A DNA stretch of 64,000 bases from Xenopus tropicalis. Lineage: Eukaryota > Chordata > Amphibia > Anura > Pipidae. Made by a program: the position numbers and the translations under genes. Of the stretch, positions 46,512 to 59,906 are shown piece by piece; the first letter of the stretch is position 1, and the number at the start of each line of letters is the position of its first letter. The notes beneath the pieces are model-generated. The model searched no databases, was not told the DNA's origin, and saw only the letters and a program-made list of their open reading frames with translations. Where the stretch lies: contig NC_030685.2 of NCBI RefSeq assembly GCF_000004195.4, positions 50,833,516 to 50,897,515 of the forward strand. The letters are read 5' to 3'.

Positions 46512-49385
46512 CGTTTTAAAGGAAAACAGACAACAAAGTGGAAATTGTTCTTACAGGGCATGTTATATAGGCCTTTGTTTGTAAAGCTCCCATACCATGC
46601 ATATAATTAAATATAAAATAGTGCATGTGGTAAAACTGTTTTCACCACATGCAGCCATTAAAAAATCTATTTAAAGGTATAAATGTAACCAAAAGATAAT
46701 AGTAAAGGGATGAATACAATTTGGGAACATGTTCAACTTTCCCTGCCCGTTTCACTCCCATGCTACACCAGTTAGAGAGGTTTATCGTTTGTCGTGACTC
46801 ACACAGGTCACATGCCGCTTTCTCCCCATACGTCCTGAGAGCACCTGATGCACCCATGTGATGGTGGAGCCATTTGTGATTTTGCGTTATGATACAGTAA
46901 TGTGGAATGCGGTTGTTGAGTTAATGGAAAAGAAGAGATTGGAGGCTGCGGTGTTTGAAATAGAAAGTGAAGAAAAGAGAAAGCCCCCTTCTGAGCACAG
47001 ACAAGCAAACAGCAGCTCCAGATTGAGCCGCCCAGCAGCGCAGTAATTGAAAGCAGACACTCGGAACTTCAAAAAGGATCCATACCAGATGCAGGGCATG
47101 GCTCAAAACAACAGAATACATCAGAGGATCACTGGGCTTTGGGAATGAACTTCAGGTGTTCTGTATTCCTGTGTTTTCACATTTAGCTCTTGAGCCTGAG
47201 CTGTACTTTCTATCAAAATTAAACAAATGCTCTGCAAGCAGCTTTCACATTTTGTTTGTTACTGCCTGTATAAAGCAAAGGCATTGGAATTACAATCTAT
47301 TTAAAGCCATAGCAGTAACTATTGTAGGGGGCCACTTACTGAAAATAAGATTCTTACAGGAATACTGTGCCTATAGGAAAACTGGCGTGTATTATGTTAA
47401 ATAAAAGGAGCTTCCTAGGCAGGAGTTTTTATAGCAGCAGCCTATTATTTTGATATTTCTTTCTTTATGTGAATAATGTGCAGCTGCCTATAGCTTGAAC
47501 CTCCAATTAAAGGTCTATCTATAGATAGACCATGAATTCTAACAATCCACTATAAAGACTCATATAATTTGTGTGTAGCAATTTAACTACAAAGCCCCAG
47601 CACTAGTGCAGGACAATGCATTGCCAAATGGAGCTGTGCACTTAAAATACTATGACTTGGGTGAAAACAAAAATAACTTCTATATAAATGCTCCAGATAA
47701 AGTGTCAAAATTCAAAATTAAAATTCCCCTTCATAGGAAGTATTTTTGTTTTCTTTTTTTTTTTTCCAGAAAACGTAGGTTTCTTCGTGTTGTGGATGAC
47801 AGAAGAGACATGGAAGAGTTTAATGGGTCAATTGTGATTCTTAAAATGAAACACTGTTATATTATCCTGTCTTTATTTAAAGGAGAATGCTTTATATTTA
47901 ACTAAAATGCATAGCGACAAAACGTGTGGCATATCTCCTGGGGCACTAAATGGGTTAAAAGGAACCAGGTCATTTAGGGATGAATCATTTGTGTTTTTCT
48001 AGCTGGAGAGCAATGTGGAATTTGCAGGCTCTTGTTCAGCATCAGATAGCAGCTCCCATGAGATTCGAAAAACCATGACCGAGTGCTTCTTCCTTTAGTG
48101 ACCCAAGGTCATCTGATACCTTCAACCTTTAGTCATCAGCACCTCAGTGTAAATGTGGCCAGCTATTAACCCCAGCCAACAAGTACTCTGATTTCTGAAA
48201 CTGTAGTGGAAAAGGAAAGACTGCAGAGCTGGCAGCTGTCAGCCTTACTCACATAACTTGGAGATCAAGACAGGCGTGCAGAATCGAAGTGGGGATTTGC
48301 TTTCGGACTTTTTAAAGTAAGAATGAGGTGAAGACAAGTGGGATTAAGAAATCAGGACTCGAATGTCCAGGAGAAGAATTCCACAAGTTAGGGTCGGCTG
48401 CTGGTTATATCACTGCTGCAAATAACCCGGTTTCAAATGCAGTTGCAAACATAAAAGGTTTTTCCATTCATCTTCTTTCCAAAAACCATTAAAGGTACAT
48501 TATACTAAGAAATGCTTAGGGTGAAATAAAGTAGATGTTGTGTGTGACTTCTCTTGCTAAAGAGAGAAGCATTTTCATACGGTATGTCTCTGTAACGCAA
48601 AGCAGTTTCTGTCCACTTGGGACACTGCTGCATTCAAGATAATTTGCACATCTAGAACTGAAGAACTAAAAGGCATTCAATGCAGGCTACACTATAACAA
48701 TATGCTTGTGGGGTATACCAATTAAGTGCATTGATCTGTTTGGCCAGGTTAAGTACAATGGTAAGCAATGGGTACCACTGGAAATATACTAAAGTTGTAA
48801 GAATTACAGCTTTTGTGAAATGGGTTGGAGCTTTAATTATTATTATCATTTCCTTTTGGTACACCTTCAGAAGAAACATCCAGCAAAGACTGCTGTTTGC
48901 CCTACAAAGTGGTGTGGCAGAGTCCCTCTCATACAAAGACTCCTAAATGTCTATGGAAAAAACTATTTCAATGTAATACCTTAATTCTGACAAACCAAAA
49001 AAATGTCAAAGGAAGTGAATTATTAGTGAGTATTACACTTCCTGTAATGGAAACTGCAGGAGATGTGTTTCCCAGATGTGTTTCAGTGAAACCCCAGAGC
49101 ATGTCACTGAGCCCATCTGGAGAGCAGATCTCAATTTTCACAGATATGTGGGGTAAATCCTATAACCAGGCATCCTGTATCAGTGGCAAAGATAGATATA
49201 TAATTAGATAGATTTTATTATACAGTGCACAAAAACAATTTTCTGGCCGTGTACAAAAAGCCCTCCCTTCAGTTTTGGCCCTCCAGAGGAAAGCTCAACA
49301 AATAAGTTTGAATCAGTGTGACTTGGTTGTATCTGAAGCCATAGTAAAGGAAATAAGGATTTCAAACCTCTGTGGATTTTCTCAC

Positions 49386-49527
49386 CTTGCCTGTCACAGC
49401 CCAGCACTTCCATCCGCATGCCCATTCCTGCTGGAGACCACTTATCTGGATAGACACGAACAAACTGTGCTGCCACTTGTTCAAACCTGCGTACTTCAGG
49501 AGTGTCATAGTGCATGTTCCCTTCAAA
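49386..49527 (-). CDS. nrp2: nrp2 exon: b2 discoidin domain, last part
   Basis: This 142-bp exon runs from phase 0 to phase 1 and completes b2: FEGNMHYDTPEVRRF, then AQFVRVYPDKWSPAGMGMRM, then EVLGCDRQ. The EVLGC cysteine closes the b2 disulphide. The acceptor is ccttgtagcag and the donor aag|gtgaga. It is followed on the minus strand by a 6.5-kb intron before the linker exon. Confidence 0.96.
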
Positions 49528-50648
49528 CTGCTACAAGGTAAAATAATGAAAAAGCAGATTTTAGCATACACCAATCAAACTGTTTCATTCAACTCCTAAA
49601 TACTTTTTTTACACATTGCAAAGGGGCGATTATTTCTATTATACATTGCAAAGGGGCTTGTTTTGTATTTATTATAAAATGTAAAGTCTAAATCAACACA
49701 ATAAAAAAAGTTTAATGAATGAGATTTAATGCTAGATGCAGCATAAATCAGTGCTTCATCAGTGCCCATATTGGAACCCTATCTCCTTGTTAGGATTACT
49801 ATGATGACAACATCCTAGGGCTTATTTTACTTTTAAAGAAATTATATGGTTGTGCCTAGTTTAAGCACTGCTTTAAAATTGTACTGTCCCCCTATATACT
49901 GATTGGGTTCTTTACAACTACTTTACAACTACTTTAAATAAAAGCTCTCTGCATGTTGTGCCTGTAGGTGCTACCACGTGCGCCAGTCGAACCATTCTCA
50001 AACTGCATTATTAAAATGGCCAGTATGAACACTAAGAAAAGAATCTCTAAAATTCACAAACTCGAAAAATGATAAATACGCCCATAAATGTAAGATAAGT
50101 ATGAATAACAAGGATAGCTCTATTTCCTCACAATGACCACTAGATGGTGTTCTGTTCAGATCTGTGGAACTCCAGCAAGCAGTTAAGCCTGGAAGGCATA
50201 TATGTTTTGTATCTATGTATAGAACAGAACTCTTTTTTTATGCTCGTTTACATACAAAATGGATTACTAGTCTTAACTCTTTCTCAATCACAAAAAAATA
50301 CTTCAAAAGAACCTTTCTCTCTTTCTGTAAGCTGTCACATAAGTGTTATAGGTCACTTGAAACCAGGAACGCAAGTTGTGGGCCAGACCAAACCCCCTGT
50401 GGTGGCAGGTTACAGACAGAGGGACAGGGAATGCAGACAGTTTTGTGCTGAAGCACAGGAAAAGTCAGTTTTGGCAATGCTCAGTATCGGCTAAAAAAAG
50501 ATCAAATATAATGGTCATGTTCAATAATCAACATTATTTTAGCTGTTGCAATGTAGCTTTACACAAAATAAGCAATATACATAGTATTAAATCTGTCTTA
50601 ATTTTAAAATATAATATAAATTTGTGCATCGGCAGCTATTACACATAC
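49528..50648 (-). other. nrp2: intron within b2
   Basis: 1.1 kb. The first 45 bases (50648-50604) stay in frame with the upstream exon for 14 codons, then stop. No repeat was identified. Confidence 0.6.
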
Positions 50649-50998
50649 CTTGGCCAGCTCAGTCTTTAAATCCAGAATATAATCCCAGTCCTTTCCATTC
50701 AGGCTGTGAGCCACTTTGAACTTTCTTACAAAAGCCCTATTTTCTGTGGTTGGAAGACTGTCTCCACCACGTGCTCCTTGTATGATGATCCCTCTCACAG
50801 TCTTTACAGTGCCAAGGTCCACCTGGAGCCATTCCTTTCCAGTCTGTGCAACTGGAATATGAGCGTACCATCCTGACCGACTGCTTACCAGACGGGCCAC
50901 TCCGGGGGACCAGAGGTATTCTCTGGTTGATGATGCTGTGATCTGGGAATCCGAGATTAGGCCAGACATCATTCCCAACATATTAGAGCAGGGAGAAT
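50649..50998 (-). CDS. nrp2: nrp2 exon: b2 discoidin domain, first part
   Basis: At 350 bp this is the longest coding exon here; it runs from phase 1 to phase 0. It encodes most of b2 (117 codons with the shared Asp), from DSPCSNMLGMMSGLISDSQI to LKTELAK. b2 supports VEGF binding, heparin binding and cell adhesion. EWLQVDLGTVKTVRGIIIQG is the discoidin core and AFVRKFKVAHSLNGKDW the second core strand; both are near-identical to mammalian NRP2. Translation through the donor (gtatgtgt) meets a stop 14 codons into the intron. Confidence 0.96.
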
Positions 50999-51064
50999 CT
51001 GTTACCAAGAGAAAAGGTAAATATTGAAAACACGATTCCTTTTTTAAAAAAAAAAAAATACCTT

Positions 51065-51117
<53 letters not shown>

Positions 51118-51124
51118 TTCTTAC
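50999..51124 (-). other. nrp2: 126-bp intron between b1 and b2, mostly microsatellite
   Basis: On the minus strand it reads gtaagaattca, then about 26 bp of (TA)n, then (TG)n, a short spacer, a poly-T/poly-A stretch and the acceptor ttggtaacag. The alternating tract occupies 51064-51114, starting about 10 bases from the donor. Confidence 0.9.
51064..51114 (+). repeat. compound (CA)n(TA)n microsatellite
   Basis: About nine CA units are followed by about sixteen TA units without interruption, inside the b1-b2 intron. Confidence 0.95.
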
Positions 51125-51269
51125 CTGTAATTTGACAGCCATACAGTTCAACACGCATTGCTATTCCAGTGGCCCAAGACTGTGGGCGGAATCGGACGAA
51201 TCGGGTCAACACTGGCTGAGGTATCTTGTTCAAAACAACTTCTGTTGGGTCTGTGTTTCCTGGGAATAT
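51125..51269 (-). CDS. nrp2: nrp2 exon: b1 discoidin domain, last part
   Basis: This 145-bp exon runs from phase 0 to phase 1, encoding 48 residues from IFPGNTDPTEVV to ELYGCQIT. It closes b1: LTRFVRFRPQSW and IAMRVELYGC are the canonical C-terminal motif of F5/8 C domains, and the Cys pairs with the one in the first b1 exon. The acceptor is tactttctag and the donor cag|gtaaga. It is separated from the first b2 exon by only 126 bp, most of it microsatellite. Confidence 0.95.
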
Positions 51270-54200
51270 CTAGAAAGTAAACAGAATTATATCTTTCAGG
51301 TAAAATTAGAACTAAGTTATTATTAAAGAGATATAAGACACTTGAAGCTCCAGGTATAGCAAACTACAGATCATAACATCCCTAAGAAGCCAGATGAGGG
51401 GTCATGTTTGTTACCTTAACACAGAGACATTTTCAGGGAAAATAGGAAAGCATTTCTGGGAACAAATCTGTTGCAGAGATGTCAGCTACCTCATATTATA
51501 ATGGTTGATAATAATCTAGCCCTAGATTTTTTTTAGAACCTCAATCCTCCTGAGACTATAAATTCTAACAAGAGTGGATTATTAACATTCAAATAAGATA
51601 GCATTGGTTGACATCTTGCATGTTGCTCATTATAGTGCCTATCTCTGGCTCGTTCTGGTAGTATATGGGTTAACAACAAGACAACAGAAGGAGAAACAGG
51701 GGTGTGGACATTTCTGTTCTAATCTCTATCCATTATCCCTTATACAGTTCAATGCAGTCCCTGTTCTACTTATCAGAGACATGACCAGTCAATAGGAATC
51801 ATCTGGTCTTCACGCTTCAGTTGCTTTGTGAATGTTTAAATTATAGATGTAGCTGCTGTACACATTAGCCCTGATCATGACCATGCACTTCCATCTCCCT
51901 GCCAAGAATGGTGTGATGCAGCGCCTGAGACACATCATGGCTCACATCCAGGAACAAGAGCAAAAGAGTGTCACCATCTGCAACATGCACAGTTACCACT
52001 ATCTATGCTATCTGATGCACTGCAAAATCCAGAAACACCATAAAATCTGTCAATATAAAAAGGTTAATCTTCGCCTAAACTGAAAAGTACAGTACATATA
52101 TAAGCAGCATTAAGGCAAAATGTGCAAAATGATTATATGCAGGACATTTCTTTCACATATGTACATGTGTTGATGAGTGAGAGTTGACTGCATAACAATG
52201 GCAAACTTCAATGCTGCCTATATGCCAAAAGCACAAGCATTTTATAGTTATAAACAGATGTGTCTTTGTTTCTATTAAAGGCAAACTCACATTTGCTGCA
52301 GGTAAGGCATCTGTGCTATGCGTATGGAGAAATGCATGTTTCTGTACAATTTTAGCATAATATGGTTGAATATGGCCTATACTAGCACTGATGTGATTCA
52401 TTCATGGCTGCAACTTGCATATGGCTCAAACGGTATCAATATTATTTAGCCAGAAGTTCTAAAACTATAAAGGGACAGCATGAAGTGATTCATATATCGC
52501 CACCAACTTAAGGGGCCAAAGCCTTAATTTTTTGTGAGATGATTTTCATTATAGCAGGGAGTTTGAGAATGTGTTAAGAAGGCATTTACTATTAATGTCT
52601 CCTTATTGATCTCCTTAATTTAACCTTGCTGCCTTCTTTCTAAATTAAACCAATGTAAAATGTTGTTCTAGTTGAGTGTTGTAAAAGCTCATAAATGAAC
52701 AGCAAAGTTTGCTTGCATAAACTGAAGATAGGCTTTTTCAGGCTTTGCATCAACTGTCATCTGATGCAGCCAGAATAAGGCAGGAGCCAGACTGACTGGA
52801 TCATATTCACACTTAGATGCTTGGAAGGCAGGCCAGCTATTGTCATTGTACAGAAGTTATAAATGTAGGAAGCTTTGTCATTGATATGTCACAACGTAAC
52901 GTAACGTAATGTCACATGGTCCCCAATACATTCCCCTTTTAGGGGAGCCCCAGAGGGAATAGTAGTTTTTTGATAGTGGCTCTGCTAGGAGGACTTTTGA
53001 TTATAACATCACATCTGATTACACTTTCCAACTATCCTTTCCAAACTTTCATAAATGAACAATTTACAGCTTCTGTGCATTAGAGCAGAAGAGAATAAAA
53101 AGTCTCATTGCATTCCTAAATGAGACGTGAAATAGGGTTTATGCAGCTTGGTACAATAGTGGCAAATTATTTACATAAGGTTTCCCAGAGCACCATGTGG
53201 AAATATCTACCATTAATTGCAATTAAATCAAATTAAGGGATAAGGAGCTTATTTACCAGTGAGGAGCGGGTATAATGCTAGTGTATGCCTTCTTCTCCTC
53301 TCCTTGTAAGCAATTACAGCTATCTCAGTTTGTGTGACCTCACGTGGCCCTTTAACTATGGGCAGACCAAGGTAATCTGTCAGATCACAGGTCTGGTTTT
53401 GCCTCCCAACTAACTTACAAGGAATGAATGTAGTTGTAGCTGGGTAGTCATCTTCTATTTGGCTCTAACATATAGCATTCTGGGTAAGCTCCCATTTATC
53501 TCATACTGGGTCGTGGTAATGCATGGCACATATTCCTACTAGGCTTGATTAGGGTAGGGAAAATTTTGGCTCTGCTTGACAACATTTCTGAGCATTTTCC
53601 AAGGATGTCTGTGCTATGATTCAAAGATGGCTACACAGATCATCAAGTAATACCAATTAGATTAAGCTCTGTTCAATTAAATTTTTTGCTTCATAAAAAT
53701 GCGATTCATTTTGAAACACAGTCAGCTTGCAGACATTTAATAAATATGGCCCTATCTGTTCTGATAGTCTGAGACTACGCTTTCATAAGCAGCATTTTTT
53801 TGCTTAGTAGGCCTGCAAATATCTAGGCTTGTGCAATGAGTTATAGGTGTACTTTTCCTTCATAGAGCTTCCTTTTATGTATCATGTGAAATTCATTTTT
53901 ACTTTTAAGCTGCCGACGAATTGCTGTGTGAATTTTTTCCCCACTCCTTGCTTTAAACGCTGCATTAGATTCAGCTGTTGTGGGAAACATGCCAACTTCA
54001 CAGTTAGCTGTAACGTAAAGTTAAAATACCATTAAATCCATAAGGCAATTTACAGCCTTAAACTCTCAACTTTTTCTTAAAACTATGCTTTGACCAGCTT
54101 TGTGCTGAATGCTTCAATGGGCATAAAAATGGCTATTTTATTTGTGGATTTTCTGGCCATCTGTTTGTAGTGCACCTGTAGGTACTTTGGACACATATAA

Positions 54201-55035
54201 ATACATCTATATTTTAAAAGTTTAGGAGTGAGGTGCTAAACGACCAACAAGTGTAATTTATGGAATGTAGGACACAGCTTCAATAACAAATTCTTTAGGT
54301 TCAAGGGACTGGAAATGTTAAACAAATACATTTTAACAATAATACTGGTTCAGTGATTAGGATTTGTTACATCACTTTATTGCAAAGCTTTAAACAGAGA
54401 CATTTTTAAAGCCAAGCAGTGAGAACAGAACTTACCACAACCTGCTCCAACATATGCAATGGAGCCAACCTGACATCCCAGGTCTTACAGCTATGTCATA
54501 CATAGATACATGCCACTCTAATCTAGAGTTTCACATACCTGTACAGTATATATCACAGGACCAGGGAGCTGGTTTAGTGTTTGGTCCTCAGTTTTTACTA
54601 AAATCTCAATTGGCTTCCCCAGGGCTCAACAGGCCACAGGTCCTGCAGCAACTCAGGTTATACAAATAGTAAGTCTGCCACTGCTCTAACCTCTGATAGT
54701 CAAGTGAGATCAATGATGTGCCTTTGTGCTATTATCGTTGAAGAGGTGAGAAGTTGGATAGTATGCTGGGTGATGGTACAGACAAGTTCTGTTTCTTTAG
54801 CTTCGAGATATTGTCACTCCAGAAGAATCAATACTAAGCCGAATAGCATAAAATATATTTAATACACTGTAAGACTCAAATCTCTTAAAACTGTAGTCTA
54901 CACACCCCATGGAACCCACATCTTTCTTAGTCCAGTTGCACCATCTTATAGTGTTGCAAAGTTTTCTATTTACCCATGTAACATAAGGCTATCATATACA
55001 CTGCTCTTCTGCAACTGCAAGCTCAGAACTGACAA

Positions 55036-55086
55036 GTATGTATGTATGTATGTCTTTATTTATAAAGCGCTACTTATGTACGCAAG
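55036..55086 (-). repeat. SINE-like tail with TATG microsatellite
   Basis: Same motif as at 26021: (TATG)n followed by 'tctttatttataaagcgcta' and 'cttatgtacgca', in the same orientation. Confidence 0.6.
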
Positions 55087-56429
55087 TGAGTTATTTGACC
55101 TGGATTTGACATAACTATGGACACTAAACTCATCTTGCTTCCAAATGAGATTCTGAGCAGCGCACACACACGTTCTGAGGCTCTTCTCGCTATCTGCACG
55201 TACAGCCTTGAGAACTCATTAAGCAGGCATTCCCTTTCTATCCGTCTGCATTTAGTATGCTGTATTAGTGCTGCTGACAGCAGGAAGGGAATTCATTTCT
55301 GGTCTTTGCATTCAGCATTAGGTATCAATGCCTTCCCCATCCATAGTTCATACAAGTTGAATGAGAAAAGGAGGGCGATTTACCAACTTATGCTCTAAAC
55401 CCATTTAGCAATGTACCCTCCAATGGAAGCAAAACATCTAGTATGCTTTAAAGCAGAACTCTAAAAAGTTGACATATGTAGTTTATGTGGCTGAATCAGT
55501 TAAAGCATGTAGCTGTGGGAATGTTGAAAAGAAGAGTTTGCACTTCTGTTCTGTGTTCAAGGAGCTGCTTGCATCCATGTGGCTTATGTGTCAGTACAGG
55601 CCCAGAGGGATCCCTATATTTCCTCCACTGTCGTCAACTGGACTGCAAAAGAAGTTCAGCGGAACTCTGACAGAATATAACCTGCTGTGAGTATGAGCTC
55701 TTGCTGTGTTATTTTGCTGACAATGTTCCAGAAGCATCGCTGCCAAAGGAAGGGATCATATTCAGTAGTATCATCAGTTACACCTCTTTATTTCTTAGAT
55801 CACATATGGTACAATAAGGATAAGCCCTAAAACTAAGCTTAGGAGCATTTTAAAGCTTTACCATTTTTTTGTATTTTTATAATAACTAAAGACAAATTTG
55901 TACCTTTGCTAGCTCTCTCTGCTCAGAAAATACATTTAAGCTTTGAAACCTCTTTTCAGCTGGCTGCTGGCCCACCCATCAGGCAGCAGGGAGTAATTCA
56001 GAGAAGCTTTTAATGGCCTGACACATATATAGACTTGTATACATTTATTTAAACGCCTGCCTCCTTTGTGGCATGGAATCAAGATGCGGCAGATATGACA
56101 AATCTATTTGGCATGGCTACCAAAATCATAATACTGCAGTAATCCACCATTATGCCCCATTTAAAGGTCCCCTGCATTAAATATACTTCTTTTTGCTGAT
56201 ACATCCTTTTTTTTAACAATTATGGTTGCTGATCTTGTCTTTTTCATGAATAATCTTTAGGACTGGCTCACTGTCTCTAGAGGTAGCACTTTTACATTAT
56301 CAAATATGATGGCGTGTGTAATACAATATGCCATAGTGGTAGTTAAGGTATTGGGGAGACTGAGCGGACTAAGCTGTAGGTTTTTTGTCCTCCCCTATAA
56401 GTATAAGTATTTTTAGCAAGTGAGGGAAT

Positions 56430-56648
56430 TCAGGGTTATGGGAGATAGCTCTTTGTACCAGTTGATCCAGGGACCGGTTTGATCTTGGGGACAGGAAGGA
56501 ATTTTTTGCCCCTCTGCAGCAAATTAGAGATGGGTTTTTTGCCTTCCTCTGGATCAACTAGCAGTTAGACAGGTTATATACATAGGCATTAAGGTTGAAC
56601 TTGATGGACGTATGTCTTTTTTCAACCTAACTTACTATGTTACTATAT
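56430..56648 (+). repeat. 3' tail of a CR1/L2-like retroelement or derived SINE
   Basis: The segment from 'gggacaggaaggaatttttt' through 'ttgccttcctctggatcaac' to 'ttgaacttgatggacgtatg' and 'ttcaacctaacttactatgt' is a widely dispersed amphibian/fish repeat. It ends in the short tandem 'actatgttactat' expected of non-LTR elements that finish in microsatellites. Clade assignment is inference. Confidence 0.65.
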
Positions 56649-58390
56649 AAGTGATTGCAAAACATGCTGCAGTTGTCTACCTACCCCTGTATCCTTAATG
56701 CGGTCAGTTAATCCTGAAATACAATTCCAGGCTGAAGTTTACAGTAAGGACACGATGCTCTGATTCTTAGTCTCTCTTTAAAACATTTGGATTACAATGA
56801 CTAGATATTATTCTTCCATTGCAGCTTGCTAAATAACACAGAAAACATGCTAGATGTCCTTCCAACAAATGCAGGTGGTAGAAGCAGGTGGAAGTCTCAG
56901 GTAATATATCTCTGTCAGGCCACATACCTCTTAAACTGTTCTCATCATCTCTGCTAATGCCAATAAGCAAAGATGAAAATGCAACAAATGCCAGGGGGAA
57001 AGGAACCACATACTACATTTATAAAAGCAATGGAGCTAGGAATGGGCAAATTATATTTTTGACTAAAACTCCTTAAGTGAATTGCCTTGCATTTTCATAA
57101 ATAGGTGACAGAAGCTTTCCTTAAAATGCCACTTATATTTGGTGGGAAGAAGCTCATTTATTTAATACCTAACTAGCAGTTCAGTATTAACAAACATGTT
57201 CAGATATGATGCAACATGTGCATGGCTTGTGCTGGCTGGAGCTGTCTCTAGGTAGCTATTAGTATATATTATTACAATAAAAAAAGTAATCACAGACAGA
57301 ATATTTTAGTAACAAGTTGTCACTGTGGCAAAGCAGGTTATTTGTGGAGTCACAGCAATGACATTCCTGTGGGTAGTCTCCAATAGTGCCTTATGCTTTT
57401 GCTACAAGAATTTCATAGTGTATTTTATTTCAAGTTCAGTTTAGAAAAGCCCGTTTACTTAAGACCTGTTCACAATATGCACAAACATATCCATAAGGAA
57501 GGCAACTGGAAGACATGAACAATATTGTAAATGTGGGTCCCTAAAGATTAATTTCTTTTATTTATGCAAGTACATTCCTTTCATTTAAAATGGCAGCCAA
57601 ATCCCCTGTACTTCCTTTCAGGCTGTTCTCTCACAGCAGTTCCTTTCCTGGATATGTGCGCCTTCAAATTGTTTGTAGAAAGTCTCCTTCCCAAGATTCA
57701 GGCCTCACTAACTCCTGAATGGGAGCTTCATGCGGTTCTGTGATTGTTTTCACAGCATGCAAGGGGACTGGACATAAATACTCAATGAATTCAATGTAGA
57801 AGAGAAAATATATAGATGGAAAAACATTTTCCTCTTGACTTGCTGTCATGCAGTCTGCAGTAGTGCAAGAAGGTAAGGTCTGGTTTGCTTTGCTGTCAGG
57901 AATCACAAACTGTCTTTTTAGATCCTATTTTATTATAATACAGACAGGATACCTGTGATACACTACACAGCAAACTGACTAAACTGAAAACAGCTGCTCA
58001 AAATATCTTTTCAGAGGCAATCACAAGCACAAAAAAATATTGAAAATAAACAGATCTGAGAAAGTCAATGTTAGGTACAAAGTTCATTAGTTTGTCAAAA
58101 AATCACGAGGACAAGCAGGCAAGTTTTTAAAGACTCTTGGTCAACACTGTGAGATTTTAGTGCAAGTTGTATGGCTGCTCTGACATGTCAATAACATGGT
58201 ACATTGTTCTAACATCTCTCTATGAGGACTGGTAACATTTTCTAAGTATGTCATGCTTAATCAAAGCAGGTTACGGAGCTGTCAAAAAAAACTCCATGAA
58301 CTCTGCTGATTCCTGCTTTAGTAATGTAATCTACTGAGTGGGACTGCAACCAACAGATGCAAAACTGTACGGTAGGAGACTTGGTTTTAC

Positions 58391-58546
58391 CTTGTGGTTT
58401 TTGCCATGGCGAAACATCATCCAGTCTTCACCATTTGTGCTGACTTCTAGTTTATAGGATTTAACATAGTAGGGTGTCTGTGTTTCCCGTGAAATTGCCC
58501 CTTGGGTTGCCACGGCTGTTAGCAAAGTTAAGAACCGGAGATCTAT
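58391..58546 (-). CDS. nrp2: nrp2 exon: b1 discoidin domain, middle part
   Basis: This 156-bp exon is phase 0 to phase 0 and encodes 52 residues, from IDLRFLTLLTAVATQGAISR to RHGKNHK. It contains the third pocket loop, where Ser, Thr and Tyr of AISRETQTPYY match the NRP1 residues that hold the ligand carboxylate. The VKSYKLEVSTNGEDW stretch is a discoidin-fold core strand nearly identical to mammalian NRP2. The acceptor is catttacag and the donor aag|gtaaaa. Confidence 0.96.
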
Positions 58547-59875
58547 CTGTAAATGAATCAGTAATTAGAAAAAGATTATATTTGTTTGAGCTAATCAAAA
58601 GCTTCATTATTTACTGTACAAAGCCAATTTGATGAAGCAGATAGCAAGGCGCCATTGTATGAAACTGTACATTACTTTATAGCAGTTGCTGAAAGTGGTG
58701 TTGTCCAAGGGCAAACATCAATTTTGTGAACTAACTGTAAATTATCCTTCATATTTATAAAAAGCATGTGTTTTCAGCTGTATTTAACATTTCAAAAAAG
58801 CAAGTTAATTGAAAAAAAAGCAAATGAATGAATAATATAAATGGCCTTTAGGGAAGGGGTCTCCCATTCACTAATTCATGACAGTCATTCTGTTGAACAA
58901 ATGCTGAAGTGTACAGTGCATATGAATGTCACAGCAATAATACCACATCTTCATACTTCATAGCCAAAAGTAAGTTTTCAACTCTGTTACTGATTATTCT
59001 TCTATTTTAATTAAAAGTATCTGTAGAGACTTGGATCCCTTAAACAATGAATTACTGTACTTCTTTTTTAATGTTTGTTTGTGTTTGTCTTTGCTGATCT
59101 ATTAGCAACAACTAGAACTAAGTAACATGTTCCCGTACAACACAGAAGTACTGAAACAGGCCTGAATGTGACTTTAAAAGAATGCATTAAGCTCTTTGAA
59201 GCAGTTAACACCCGGATGATGTTATACAGAAAGCAGACTATGCAATCCTGCCGCTTTGCTTAGAAAAAAAAAATCCATTGCAGTAACTGTCCAAGACACT
59301 TTGCATTTTGCTTGGTGGCTTCTTTTTCCTTGCCAGATTACTAATGTGGAATAAATTATCCTAGTATTTGGCAGTTGGAAACCAGCCCTGCTGAGACAAT
59401 GTCCTTTTCCTTGAAACCATAGGTGGGACTTTGAAACGCTACTGCCATTTAAGCTTAACCTTCACAGTACAGGGGAAGAAAGGTTAGCAGATGATCATTT
59501 AACTCTTTCAATGACCTCCTATGTAAGTCAAGTAATTACTAACTTTGCAGATACAGTCTCTCATCTCTTTTTCTAATTTTAAGGTCTATCAAAGCATTTT
59601 TGCTGGCAACAGGTGTGTGTGGGATGGGGGGAGTGTGTGTGCTTATGTTTGCTTTTGTGTGCATAAGCTGTGTAAGATCAAGAATTCATTTTTTCTCTCC
59701 TGTTAATACCCATTCTGATTTTACAGCATGACTTTAAAATGAAAATCAATATTTTATATGTTGTTTTGGTAGCAAATAGTATAAAAAAATTTATAGAACT
59801 GTTTAGGAATTGAATTGTTTAGGGTTAGATAACAAAAGCACTGTTTGCAGACTATATGCTTACAGATAGATAGAC

Positions 59876-59906
<31 letters not shown>

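Larger units (their letters stand above)
42865..49385 (-). other. nrp2: intron between b2 and linker exons
   Basis: 6.5 kb, containing two foldback elements (43241-43717 and 46223-46511) and a 22-bp perfect palindrome at about 47511-47532 ('ggtctatctatagatagacc' core). The region 44400-45700 and 47900-48450 is repeat-poor, but no coding signal was found. Confidence 0.6.
51270..58390 (-). other. nrp2: intron within b1
   Basis: At 7.1 kb this is the longest intron between constitutive exons here. It contains a SINE-like tail (55036-55086) and a LINE-type 3' tail (56430-56648). A 'cgtaa' triplet repeat is at 52894-52909. No other exon was recognised. Confidence 0.65.
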
